This document shows, one piece after another, positions 31,887 to 38,821 of a stretch of DNA of 38,821 bases (position 1 is its first letter; each line of letters begins with the position of its first letter). Source of the DNA: Halorubrum kocurii JCM 14978. Its GTDB lineage: Archaea > Halobacteriota > Halobacteria > Halobacteriales > Haloferacaceae. The notes under the pieces were generated by a model, which was given only the letters and a program-made list of their open reading frames with translations, was not told the DNA's origin and searched no databases. Location of the stretch: the NCBI RefSeq assembly GCF_000337355.1, contig NZ_AOJH01000061.1, positions 1 to 38,821 of the forward strand, given 5' to 3'. The position numbers and the translations under genes were made by a program.

Positions 31887-33941
31887 TCACTCCTCGTCGT
31901 CGCGCAGTTGGAGGTCGGCGACGACCTGGTACGGGTCGGTCCCCTTCCGGATCGCGTCGAGCATGAAGAACGCCTCGTCGGGCGCGAGGAAGTGCCGCGT
32001 GATCCCGCGGCCGAGCGGCGTCGGCTCGAAGCCGTCGATGAACTCCCACTCCAGCAGCTTCCCGACCGCGTGCTTCGTCGGCACCTCGCCTATCATCCTG
32101 TCGTTGAGCCGCTTGGCCTTCTTGCCCGCGACGACGACGTTCGCCAGCGTCTCCTCGACCGCGGCGGTCTCGTCGTAGTGCGTCGCCACGTCCTCCATCT
32201 CGCCTTTCAGCAGGGTGAATGCGACCTCGTCCTCGGTGCGGTCCATGGAGTTGTGATACACGCCGTCGGGCTCGACGAGCAGGTAGACGCGGCCGCGGTC
32301 GTGGTAGTCCGGGCGCCCGGCCCGCCCGAGCATCTGGGAGAACTCCTGCACCGAGAGCCACTCGATCCCCATCGCCAGCGAGTCGAAGATCACCTGCGAG
32401 GCGGGGAAGTCGACGCCGGCCGCGAGCGCCGCGGTGGTGACGACCGCCGAGAGGTCCTGGTTCCCGAACTGGCGTTCCACCGTCTTCCGGCGCTTGTAGT
32501 CGAGGCCGGCGTGGTACGGCGCGGAGTCGTACCGGAGCTTCCGGCTGATCTCGTGGCAGCGCCGCCGGGAGTTCGTGAAGATGATCGTCTGGCCGCGGTA
32601 CCCCTTTGACGACTTCGTGTCGAACTCGCGTTTCACGAGCTTGTCGGCGATGTCGGCCTTCTCGCGGCTGTCCGCGAAGGTGACGTGGCGCTCGATGGGG
32701 ACGGGTCGCTCCTCGTACTCGATCAGCGTCGCCCGGAGCTTCTCGGCGAGCCACTCCGGGTTCCCGACCGTCGCCGAGAGGTAGACGAACTGGGTCCCGC
32801 CGTACCCCGAGTGCGTCTCCATCCGGTTCTCGCTGTAGTACTTCAGCCGCGAGATGAGGCCGTCGAGCCGGTGGCCGCGCTCGCCCTCCTTCAGGGTGTG
32901 GACCTCGTCGATGACGACGGTACCCACGTCGCCCAGGTCCTTGCCGGTCCGGAGCGCGTGGTCGATCCCCTCGTAGGTCCCGACGATCACGTCGGCGTTC
33001 GGGTCGAAGCGGTTGCCGTCGTCGTTCACCCGCGAGGAGCCGACGCGGATCGAGACGTTCAGCAGGTCGCCGTAGCGGTCCTTGAAATCCTCGTGCTTCT
33101 GGTTGGCGAGCGCGACGAGCGGGACCAGAAAGAGGAGCTTCCCGTCGCCTTTCAGCGCCCGGTCGATCCCGGTCAGCTCGCCGACGAGGGTTTTCCCGGT
33201 CGCGGTCGCGCTCACGACGAGCTGGTCTTTGCCGTCGAGCAGCCCGTTCCGCACGGAGAGACTCTGGACCGGCAGCAGCTCCTCGAAGCGGCCCTGCAGG
33301 TGCGCGGAGAGATCCGGATGCAGGTCGAGGTCCTCGGTCCGGACCGGGGAGATGTCGTCGACGTTGGCGGAGACCTCGTCGTACTTCGTGAGGTCGGGGT
33401 CGAGCCCGCCCTGCAGGAGGTTGACGATCCGGTCGAGGTCGCCCGACTCGTAGAGGAGCTCCTCCAGCCGCTCCTCGGCGGCGCCCGTGAACTCGCCTTT
33501 ATAAGAGAGCTCCCGCTCCAGCTCCCGACGGGCGCAGTCGCGGCAGATCAGCTCGCCGTTGTGCTCGATCGCGCTCTCGCTCGTGATGGGACCGTACCGG
33601 CCGTCGTTCGCGCAGCGCCGGCAGGTCCGCACCGCGGTCGCTTCCAGTTGGTAGCCGTCGAGCATCGCCTTCAGGCGCGTCCGGCTCTCCGGCGACGTCT
33701 GCTCGGAGATCCGGATCCGGCCGGCCGCGCGGGCGAGGTCGACGAACTCTCCGGGCTGCCGGGGGTGGTCCTCGCCGTCACGGATCACCCGGAACTTGCC
33801 CGGGCGCGGCCCCGCGGAGGTCTCCTTGAGCTCGAGCCGCCCGCGGAGCACCCGACTCCCGTCTCGGTTCGCGACGACGGTGTAATCGCTCCGCGCCTCG
33901 TGGAGGAACAGCGTCTCGACCTCGGCCAACTGCTGTGACAC
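31887..33941 (-). CDS. DEAD/DEAH-box superfamily 2 helicase with N-terminal zinc-ribbon (DUF5814-like)
   Basis: This 684-residue cytoplasmic helicase has an N-terminal region (about residues 1-200) with a Zn-binding Cys4 (Cys107, Cys110, Cys133, Cys136: CRRCANDGRYGP and LICRDCARR). Two RecA-like domains follow with Walker A ATATGKT (245-251), DEVH (345-348), YLSATVG (motif III), IIFTNSRRRCHE (motif IV), VVTTAALAAGVDFP (motif V) and QMLGRAGRPD (motif VI). It belongs to the Ski2/Hel308-like group found widely in archaea. Which nucleic acid it unwinds is not known. It starts with GTG at 33941. Confidence 0.9.
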   Translation of the reverse strand: MSQQLAEVETLFLHEARSDYTVVANRDGSRVLRGRLELKETSAGPRPGKFRVIRDGEDHPRQPGEFVDLARAAGRIRISEQTSPESRTRLKAMLDGYQLEATAVRTCRRCANDGRYGPITSESAIEHNGELICRDCARRELERELSYKGEFTGAAEERLEELLYESGDLDRIVNLLQGGLDPDLTKYDEVSANVDDISPVRTEDLDLHPDLSAHLQGRFEELLPVQSLSVRNGLLDGKDQLVVSATATGKTLVGELTGIDRALKGDGKLLFLVPLVALANQKHEDFKDRYGDLLNVSIRVGSSRVNDDGNRFDPNADVIVGTYEGIDHALRTGKDLGDVGTVVIDEVHTLKEGERGHRLDGLISRLKYYSENRMETHSGYGGTQFVYLSATVGNPEWLAEKLRATLIEYEERPVPIERHVTFADSREKADIADKLVKREFDTKSSKGYRGQTIIFTNSRRRCHEISRKLRYDSAPYHAGLDYKRRKTVERQFGNQDLSAVVTTAALAAGVDFPASQVIFDSLAMGIEWLSVQEFSQMLGRAGRPDYHDRGRVYLLVEPDGVYHNSMDRTEDEVAFTLLKGEMEDVATHYDETAAVEETLANVVVAGKKAKRLNDRMIGEVPTKHAVGKLLEWEFIDGFEPTPLGRGITRHFLAPDEAFFMLDAIRKGTDPYQVVADLQLRDDEE

Positions 33942-34081
33942 TGCCGTTCGGTACGCGAGCGGGGTATTTCAGGAGTTCGGCTCGGCGTGCGACGCCGGGG
34001 CCGCGCGAGCGGCAGCGAGGCTACGCGGTGCGGTCGCACGGAAAAAGACCCGCCTCGAACGGACGGGGAGCGTCGGGGTCG

Positions 34082-34612
34082 TTACGAGACGAGCAGCTTC
34101 TCGCCGCGGTCGACCGTGATCCGGCACGGCGGCGAGAGCTTGTTGTACGCGCGGCGGAACGCTTCCTTCACGACGGACGCCTGATCGGCGTCGCAGTACG
34201 CCGTGAAGACGATGTCGTCCTTGTTGAGCCGCGCGGCGGTCCCGACCGGCTTGCCGAACGCCTGCCGCATCCCGTCGGAGACGCGGTCCGCGCCGGCGCC
34301 GGTCGCCTGCTTGTTCTCCCGGATGACCTGGTGGGGAAACTTGCGGAGGGTCATCTTGTAGTTGCCCTCGCCGAGCTCCTTGATGAGGTGGCGGTTCGCC
34401 GAGAGGCGCGCGCTCTCGAGCGAGCCGTGTCGGATCTGGAGCTCCTCCTCGACGCGGAGGCTGATCTGGACGGGGTAGTCGTCCGGCTCCGCGGAGAGGT
34501 CGCCCATGTTGTGCTGAGCGATCTTCGAGCCGGGAATACCCGTGATGTACTCGCGGCGGGTGTACGACGGCTTGTCGATCGTCCGATACATAGAGGCGGG
34601 TTTGTCAGACAT
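34082..34612 (-). CDS. rpl10e: 50S ribosomal protein L10e (uL16)
   Basis: This 176-residue ribosomal protein of the uL16/L10e family begins [20 protein letters not shown] and includes [70 protein letters not shown] and the C-terminal [14 protein letters not shown]. It binds 23S rRNA near the central protuberance and helps position tRNA. The length fits the archaeal family. A longer open frame upstream is not credible, and the ATG at 34612 matches the conserved start. The TATA-like GCTTTATC lies about 37 nt upstream, so a leader of about 10 nt is expected. Confidence 0.97.
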   Translation of the reverse strand: MSDKPASMYRTIDKPSYTRREYITGIPGSKIAQHNMGDLSAEPDDYPVQISLRVEEELQIRHGSLESARLSANRHLIKELGEGNYKMTLRKFPHQVIRENKQATGAGADRVSDGMRQAFGKPVGTAARLNKDDIVFTAYCDADQASVVKEAFRRAYNKLSPPCRITVDRGEKLLVS

Positions 34613-34756
34613 GGCTACTTGTCCGATGTAGCCCGCGCTGCGGCGATAAAGCCTTCGATACCACGGCGCCGGCGCCGGCTCGTCGGGCGCTGTGACGGCT
34701 CTCCGGTGCGAATTGGGTCGTGTTGACACACGTCTATCGCACCCGCCGCCGCCCGA

Positions 34757-35497
34757 TCACTCCTCCGACGTCGGGTCGAGCGCGACGTGGTCGAACCCGC
34801 GGTCCGCGAGCCGATCGGCGGCCCGGTCCGTGACCGACGGAGCGACGAGGATTCCGCGGACCGCGGGGGAGGCGTCGCCGCCCACAGCTCCCAGTTCCTC
34901 TTCGAGCGCGCGCACGTACCGAGCCAACTGGCCGACCGCGTCCGGGCCGACCCGCCGGCGTTTCAACTCGACGACGACCGGATTCCCGTCGGCGTCGACG
35001 CCGAACACGTCCATCGGGCCGGCGCTCGACGGGCGTTCGGTCTCGCGTGGCTCGAACCCCGGCTCGACGAGGTCGGGCCGTTCCAAGACCCGAGTTCGGA
35101 GGTCCTCCTCGCTGCCGTGGAGCGTGAGGTTGCGGCCGCCCGTGACGGCCATCGCGGAGAGTTGGTGGACCCGGTCGAAGCTGATGGTGAGCGTCTCGTC
35201 GGGGTTGCTCCTCGTCGAGCGCACTCGGAGTCGCCCCTCGCGGACGGCGGCGCGGTGTTCCGACCCCGGCGGCTGCCAGTTGACGGGCTGGCGCCCCTCG
35301 TCGGTGTGGACGAGGGCGGCGCCGTCGGGCTTCAACACGACCAGCCGGTCGCCGGCGCCGAGGTCGGAGGCGGCGCGCCCCTCGTAGCTGACCGTACAGC
35401 GACCGAACAGGCTGACGAGGTCGCCGCGCTCGAAGGCGTCCTCGAGCTCCCAGAGGGCCTCGCGGTGGCTCGGGTCGTGGACGCTCGTGACTGTCAC
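34757..35497 (-). CDS. nucS: Endonuclease NucS
   Basis: This 246-residue protein has the N-terminal dimerisation domain (VSLFGRCTVSYEGRAAS) and the C-terminal RecB-like nuclease domain of NucS. The catalytic PD-(D/E)xK residues are Asp163 in PMDVFGVDADG and Glu177/Lys179 in VVVELKRRRVGPDAVGQLARY. NucS (EndoMS) cuts flapped, branched or mismatched DNA and works with the sliding clamp PCNA. I did not find a clear clamp-binding peptide at the C-terminus. It starts with GTG at 35497, about 27 nt after a T-rich TATA-like CCTTTTTC, so the mRNA is leaderless. Confidence 0.95.
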   Translation of the reverse strand: MTVTSVHDPSHREALWELEDAFERGDLVSLFGRCTVSYEGRAASDLGAGDRLVVLKPDGAALVHTDEGRQPVNWQPPGSEHRAAVREGRLRVRSTRSNPDETLTISFDRVHQLSAMAVTGGRNLTLHGSEEDLRTRVLERPDLVEPGFEPRETERPSSAGPMDVFGVDADGNPVVVELKRRRVGPDAVGQLARYVRALEEELGAVGGDASPAVRGILVAPSVTDRAADRLADRGFDHVALDPTSEE

Positions 35498-35569
35498 TGC
35501 GAGGTGTAGGTCGGTGTCGCTGAAAAAGGGCTCGCGGCCGCGGGACGGGACTCGACGCTTCCGCCGGCG

Positions 35570-35728
35570 TTACGCCTCACCGCCGTCGCGTCGCGACACC
35601 GCGATGCCGGCGACGAAGAGGATCACGCCGATCGCGAAAGCGCCGACCCGCAGCGCCGTGTCCGAGACGAGGAGGCTGGCCACGATCGCAACGCCGAATC
35701 CGCCGTGAAGCACCGCCGTCAGGTTCAT
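35570..35728 (-). CDS. Small two-helix membrane protein of 52 residues, easily missed
   Basis: Reading the minus strand from the ATG at 35728 gives MNLTAVLHGGFGVAIVASLL, then a second hydrophobic segment LRVGAFAIGVILFVAGIAV and a charged end SRRDGGEA, i.e. two membrane helices. A TATA-like GCTTTTGTG centred about 27 nt upstream predicts a leaderless mRNA at this ATG. It lies between the AHCY and NucS genes, all on the minus strand. No function is known. Confidence 0.72.
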   Translation of the reverse strand: MNLTAVLHGGFGVAIVASLLVSDTALRVGAFAIGVILFVAGIAVSRRDGGEA

Positions 35729-35783
35729 AGCCCCGGTAAGGCCGCCCTACACAAAAGCCGGTCGGACCGTCGGCACCGACCGC

Positions 35784-37073
35784 TCAGGTCCCGTGCTCCC
35801 AGCTTCCCATGTACTCGCGCTGCTCGTCGCTGAGGTCGTCGTACTCGACGCCCTCGGCGGCGAGTTTGATGTCCGCGACCTCCCGATCGAGCTCGTCGGG
35901 TACGTCGTGGACCCCGGCCTCGTAGCGCTCGCCGTTCGCCGCGAGCTCGCGCACGACGACCGCCTGGACGCCGAAGCTCTGGTCCATCACCTCGACCGGG
36001 TGGCCGAGGGCGATGGGCGCGGCGAGGTTGACGAGCCGGCCCTCCGCGATGACGTTCAGCACGCGGCCGTCGGGCATCTCGAACCCCTCGACGCCGTCGC
36101 GGACCTCGTAGCGGTCCACGGCGAGGTCGTCCAGGTGCTCGAGATTCACCTCCACGTCGAAGTGGCCGGCGTTCGCGAGGAGCACGCCGTCCTGCATCTC
36201 CTCGAAGTGCTCGCGGGTGATCACGTCGCGGTTCCCGGTCGTCGTGATGAACACGTCGCCCTTCTTCGCGGCCTCGACCATCGGCAGCACCTCGTACCCC
36301 TCCATGTGGGCCTCGAGGGCCTTCCGCGGGTCGACCTCGCAGACGATGACGTTCGCGTTCTGCCCGGACGCCTTCTTCGCGACGCCCTTCCCGCACTGAC
36401 CGTAGCCGCCGACGACGACGTTCTTGCCGGCCCACGAGAGGTTCGTCGTCATCGCGATGGTCGCGAGCGACGACTCGCCCGTCCCGTGGACGTTGTCGAA
36501 CAGCTGCTTCATCGGCGTGTCGTTCACGGCGAAGACGGGGTAGTGAAGCTCGCCGTCGGCGTCCATCGCGCGCAGGCGGTCGACGCCGGTGGTCGTCTCC
36601 TCGGCGCCGCCGACGATGGAGTCGACGAGCTCGGGGTACTCCTCGTGGACGAGCTTCACCATGTCCATCCCGTCGTCGACGGTGATGGTGGGCTCGTGCG
36701 CGATACAGGCGTGCATCGCGTCGTAGTACTCCCCGTCGTCGACGCCCCGGACCGCGTAGGAGGTGATCGACTCGTGGGTGTCGAGCGCGGCCGACACGTC
36801 GTCGTGCGTCGAGAGCGGATTACACCCGGTGATCGCGACCTCGGCGCCGCCGTCGGCGAGGAGCTCGACGAGGTTCGCCGTCTTCGCCTCGACGTGCATC
36901 GCCATCGCGATCGTCTCGCCCTCGAGCGGCCGCTCGTCGACGAACTCCTCGCGGAGCGCGTTCAGGATCGGCATGTGCTGGAGCGCCCAGTCCATCTTCC
37001 GGCGCCCCTCCTCACGGGCCGCCTCGAGGTCCGAGAGATGCTGTGACACCGGCGAATACGCGGTTTCGCTCAT
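35784..37073 (-). CDS. ahcY: Adenosylhomocysteinase (S-adenosyl-L-homocysteine hydrolase)
   Basis: This 429-residue enzyme hydrolyses S-adenosylhomocysteine to adenosine and homocysteine with a tightly bound NAD. Features are His60 and the AMAMHVEAKTANLVE block, NPLSTHDDVSAAL, EETTTGVDRLRAM, the catalytic region NDTPMKQLFDNVHGTGES (Lys189) and the Rossmann motif GGYGQCGKG (residues 222-230). The C-terminus (MGSWEHGT) is short, as in other archaeal and thermophilic enzymes. The ATG at 37073 is preferred to 37091 because a GTTTAG box is centred about 27 nt upstream. It is a single gene with its own promoter. Confidence 0.96.
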   Translation of the reverse strand: MSETAYSPVSQHLSDLEAAREEGRRKMDWALQHMPILNALREEFVDERPLEGETIAMAMHVEAKTANLVELLADGGAEVAITGCNPLSTHDDVSAALDTHESITSYAVRGVDDGEYYDAMHACIAHEPTITVDDGMDMVKLVHEEYPELVDSIVGGAEETTTGVDRLRAMDADGELHYPVFAVNDTPMKQLFDNVHGTGESSLATIAMTTNLSWAGKNVVVGGYGQCGKGVAKKASGQNANVIVCEVDPRKALEAHMEGYEVLPMVEAAKKGDVFITTTGNRDVITREHFEEMQDGVLLANAGHFDVEVNLEHLDDLAVDRYEVRDGVEGFEMPDGRVLNVIAEGRLVNLAAPIALGHPVEVMDQSFGVQAVVVRELAANGERYEAGVHDVPDELDREVADIKLAAEGVEYDDLSDEQREYMGSWEHGT

Positions 37074-37179
37074 ACCCTTCGGTTCGCTCACGGCGCACTA
37101 AACCCTGCCGACACCGAGCGCGTTTCGGAAAAGAACCGGCGGCGGTGCGTCGGCGGACCGGCGCGAGACGCGCCGTCAG

Positions 37180-38430
37180 TTACTGCGGGCCGTTGCCCTG
37201 ACCGTTGCCGTTACCCGGGCCGTTCCCGGCGTCGTCGTCATCGTCTTCCTCGTCGCTCTCGACGTCCTCGTCGTCGCTGTCGTCGTCGCCGTCGTCACCG
37301 TCCGGGCCGGCGTCGCTCGGCGGTCCCTGCTCGCTGCCGTTCCCGTTGCCCTGACCGGCGTGGTCGGGCGCGTTACCGGGGCCGTCGCTCGCGTTGCCCG
37401 CGTCGCTTCCGTTACCCGCGTCGTCCGGGCCGCCCGGGCTCCCGGCGTGGTCCGGGGCGTTCCCCGGGTTATTCTCTGTCGCGAAGTCGGAGACGGCGGC
37501 ACCGATGCCGCCCTCGCGGTCCTGCAGGCGGTCGATGAAGTCCTGCATCAGCTGGCCGAAGGACTGCTCCTCGGCCTCGGGGACCAGGTCGACCGTCTCC
37601 GTGACGGAGTCGTTCTCGTACTCGGCCGTCACGTCGACCGTCACGTCCTCCTCGGCGGCGTCGAGGGTGACGGTGCCGTTCTCGTCGGTCTCATAGTCGC
37701 CCGCGCCGACGTACGTGGCGTTCTCGTCGGCGGCGGTGACGTTCACCGAAGCGTTCTCCGCGGCCTCGCCGTCGTCGGTGACCGTCACGACCGGCTCGCC
37801 GTCGGCGTCACTCACGTCGAGCGCGAGCCCCTCGGGGGTCTCGAGGTCGACCGTCTCCGTGACGGAGTCGTTCTCGTACTCGGCGGTCACGTCGACCGTC
37901 ACGTCCTCCTCGGCGGCGTCGAGGGTGACGGTGCCGTTCTCGTCGGTCTCATAGTCGCCCGCGCCGACGTACGTGGCGTTCTCGTCGGCGGCGGTGACGT
38001 TCACCGAAGCGTTCTCGACCGCGGTGTCGTCGTCCGTCACCGTCACGACGGGCTCGCCGTCGGTGTCCTCGACGTCGAGTTCGAGGCCGTCGGGGGCCTC
38101 GAGGTCGGCCGTCGTCGAGGCGGTCCGGTTCTCGCTACTCGCCGTCACGTTCACCGTCACGTCCTCCTCGGGGACTGGGAGGTCGACGGTGCCGTTGGCG
38201 TCCGTCTCGTACTCGCCCGTTCCCGCGTACGACTCGTTCGCGGGGTCGACGACGCTCACGTTCACCGAGGCGTTTTCGACCGCGGTGTCGTTCTCGGTCA
38301 CCGTGACCGTCGGTTCTTCGTCCGCGTCGTCGACGGCCACGCCGAGGTCGCCCTCGGCGGCCGCGACGCCGGTCATCGCGCCGAGCGCGACGACCGCGAT
38401 CAACAGTAGGGGAATCGTGCGTTTGCTCAT
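37180..38430 (-). CDS. Secreted repeat protein with three Ig-like units and a low-complexity tail
   Basis: This 416-residue protein has a Sec signal (SKRTIPLLLIAVVALGAM, cut after GVAAA). Three tandem beta-rich units of about 86 residues follow (about residues 25-280) that share VTVTDDDTAVENASVNVT and GDYETDENGTVTLD; the second and third are nearly identical. N-x-S/T sequons are dense, so it is probably glycosylated. The last 90 residues are Asn/Gly/Pro- and Asp-rich (GNAPDHAGQGNGNG). No PGF-CTERM or other anchor is visible. The units resemble Ig-like or carboxypeptidase-regulatory-like repeats of cell-surface proteins. A GTG two codons upstream (38436) fits the TATA distance better than the ATG at 38430, so the exact start is open. 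Confidence 0.83.
   Translation of the reverse strand: MSKRTIPLLLIAVVALGAMTGVAAAEGDLGVAVDDADEEPTVTVTENDTAVENASVNVSVVDPANESYAGTGEYETDANGTVDLPVPEEDVTVNVTASSENRTASTTADLEAPDGLELDVEDTDGEPVVTVTDDDTAVENASVNVTAADENATYVGAGDYETDENGTVTLDAAEEDVTVDVTAEYENDSVTETVDLETPEGLALDVSDADGEPVVTVTDDGEAAENASVNVTAADENATYVGAGDYETDENGTVTLDAAEEDVTVDVTAEYENDSVTETVDLVPEAEEQSFGQLMQDFIDRLQDREGGIGAAVSDFATENNPGNAPDHAGSPGGPDDAGNGSDAGNASDGPGNAPDHAGQGNGNGSEQGPPSDAGPDGDDGDDDSDDEDVESDEEDDDDDAGNGPGNGNGQGNGPQ
37586..37758. repeat. Near-identical 173-bp direct repeat, copy 1 (third unit of secreted protein)
   Basis: This stretch and 37844-38016 differ at only one base in 173 (C/G at 37627 against 37885), at a spacing of exactly 258 bp (86 codons). 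The encoded repeat units are therefore recently duplicated or kept alike by gene conversion. Confidence 0.85.
37844..38016. repeat. Near-identical 173-bp direct repeat, copy 2 (second unit of secreted protein)
   Basis: Partner of 37586-37758. Sequence to each side falls off sharply, and the first unit of the protein (nearer 38100-38350) is much more diverged, which dates this copy as the younger duplication. Confidence 0.85.
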
Positions 38431-38457
38431 GTCCACTCGGGTCGTGACGCTGTTACC

Positions 38458-38512
38458 GTATAAAAACGGAACTCGGTTAAGCCGGTTTAAACCGGATTGT
38501 ATCCGGGTTAAC
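38458..38512 (-). promoter_or_regulatory. Promoter of the secreted repeat protein with a palindrome cluster
   Basis: The TATA box is GTTTTTATAC on the minus strand (38458-38467). Just upstream of it are three related motifs: CGGTTAAGCCGG (38474-38485), the perfect 14-bp palindrome CCGGTTTAAACCGG (38482-38495) and CCGGGTTAACGG (38502-38513). The shared CCGGxTTAA core suggests one regulator with several sites. The regulator is unknown. Confidence 0.6.
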
Positions 38513-38513
38513 G

Positions 38514-38724
38514 GCTCGCTGTCGACTGTTTCGGTGTTTCGGCGGGATCGGCGGTTAATCGGCCCTGACCGGCGTCGGTTTCTGGTCGGATGGGGTCGGT
38601 CCGCGGCTCGGGCGCAGTTCGATCACCGATCGATGGTGTCGGTAGCGAACCAGATCGGGAGCGGGTGTTGCAGATCGGCGGCTGCGATACGATATTTAAA
38701 TACCCGTGAGCGACGGCAACGATC
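38514..38724. other. Gene-free stretch upstream of the secreted repeat protein
   Basis: No gene is supported. An open frame runs through on the plus strand, but its protein is basic and unlike haloarchaeal sequence. AT-rich patches occur near 38690-38702 (CGATATTTAAATACC), which may be a promoter element, but no gene can be attached to it. Confidence 0.4.
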
Positions 38725-38734
38725 GCTTATAAAT
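38725..38734 (+). promoter_or_regulatory. TATA-like box with no gene yet visible downstream
   Basis: GCTTATAAAT (38725-38734) is a strong TATA-like sequence on the plus strand. It would start an RNA near 38755-38760, exactly where the first of two perfect inverted repeats begins. The transcript would run off the window edge. Confidence 0.5.
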
Positions 38735-38755
38735 GAACGTGGCGGTGGCGCGCCC

Positions 38756-38783
38756 CGGTGAGCGGCCTCGAGGCCGCTCACCG
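38756..38783. repeat. Perfect 28-bp palindrome
   Basis: CGGTGAGCGGCCTC (38756-38769) is followed immediately by its exact reverse complement (38770-38783). As RNA it would form a 12-bp stem with a TCGA loop. It lies just behind a TATA-like box. Confidence 0.85.
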
Positions 38784-38796
38784 ACGGTGCGAGGGA

Positions 38797-38819
38797 GTCG
38801 GTCGCCGCAGGCGACCGAC
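38797..38819. repeat. Perfect 10-bp inverted repeat, window edge
   Basis: GTCGGTCGCC (38797-38806) pairs perfectly with 38810-38819 around a GCA loop. It follows the 28-bp palindrome after 13 bases. Together the pair resembles a repetitive palindromic element or the start of a structured RNA that continues past the window end. Confidence 0.85.
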
Positions 38820-38821
38820 GA

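Overview
The window is chromosomal DNA of an extremely halophilic archaeon (class Halobacteria). A Halorubrum-like member of the Haloferacales is my best guess, but that is inference. The evidence is the high-GC coding sequence, the strongly acidic proteins, and the 5S rRNA to tRNA-Cys order at the left edge. Most genes also have a TATA-like box centred about 25-30 nt before the start codon, which is the signature of leaderless transcripts. I used that spacing to choose many starts. I saw no CRISPR array, prophage, transposase or intact insertion sequence.

Layout. (1) 1-261: 3' end of a 5S rRNA gene, two spacer hairpins and tRNA-Cys(GCA), i.e. the tail of an rRNA operon. (2) 0.3-4.3 kb: a winged-helix regulator, small membrane proteins including a 48-residue one, and a VOC dioxygenase-like protein translationally coupled to an alpha/beta hydrolase. 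(3) 4.3-12.4 kb: a tightly packed minus-strand operon prkA-prkA-yhbH-spoVR, the archaeal form of the bacterial PrkA/YeaG, YeaH/YhbH, YcgB/SpoVR module, behind a long hairpin-bearing leader. (4) 12.7-17.7 kb: housekeeping and redox genes (DUF1028, EEP nuclease/phosphatase, PUA RNA-binding protein, membrane-anchored 2Fe-2S ferredoxin, NifU-like Fe-S protein, glutamate-cysteine ligase-like protein). (5) 17.7-21.9 kb: an AT-rich spacer and a very large Tat-exported multidomain GH97 glycosidase. (6) 22-31.2 kb: FAU-1 RNase/RNA-binding protein with its coupled partner, PrsW-like protease, ROK sugar kinase, universal stress protein, small zinc-ribbon proteins, a second ferredoxin, a cold-shock protein and a DoxX protein. 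(7) 31.2-37.1 kb: tRNA-Phe with a broken duplicate beside it, tRNA-Pro, a DUF5814-type helicase, ribosomal protein L10e/uL16, NucS, a 52-residue membrane protein and adenosylhomocysteinase. (8) 37.2-38.8 kb: a secreted repeat protein with near-identical internal DNA repeats, a palindrome-rich upstream region, and two strong inverted repeats at the right edge.

How the genes relate. The best-defined system is the PrkA/YhbH/SpoVR operon, which has two divergent PrkA AAA+ kinases followed by a VWA protein and SpoVR. The GH97 enzyme would release sugars outside the cell and the ROK kinase could phosphorylate glucose inside, but they are not in one operon. The NifU-like protein, two ferredoxins and the glutamate-cysteine ligase all concern Fe-S or thiol chemistry, as single genes. 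The most unusual DNA structures are the tRNA-Phe remnant split by a 57-nt palindromic insert (31402-31506), the inverted repeat inside the hydrolase gene (3722-3742), the palindrome cluster before the secreted repeat protein, and the back-to-back inverted repeats at 38756-38819.
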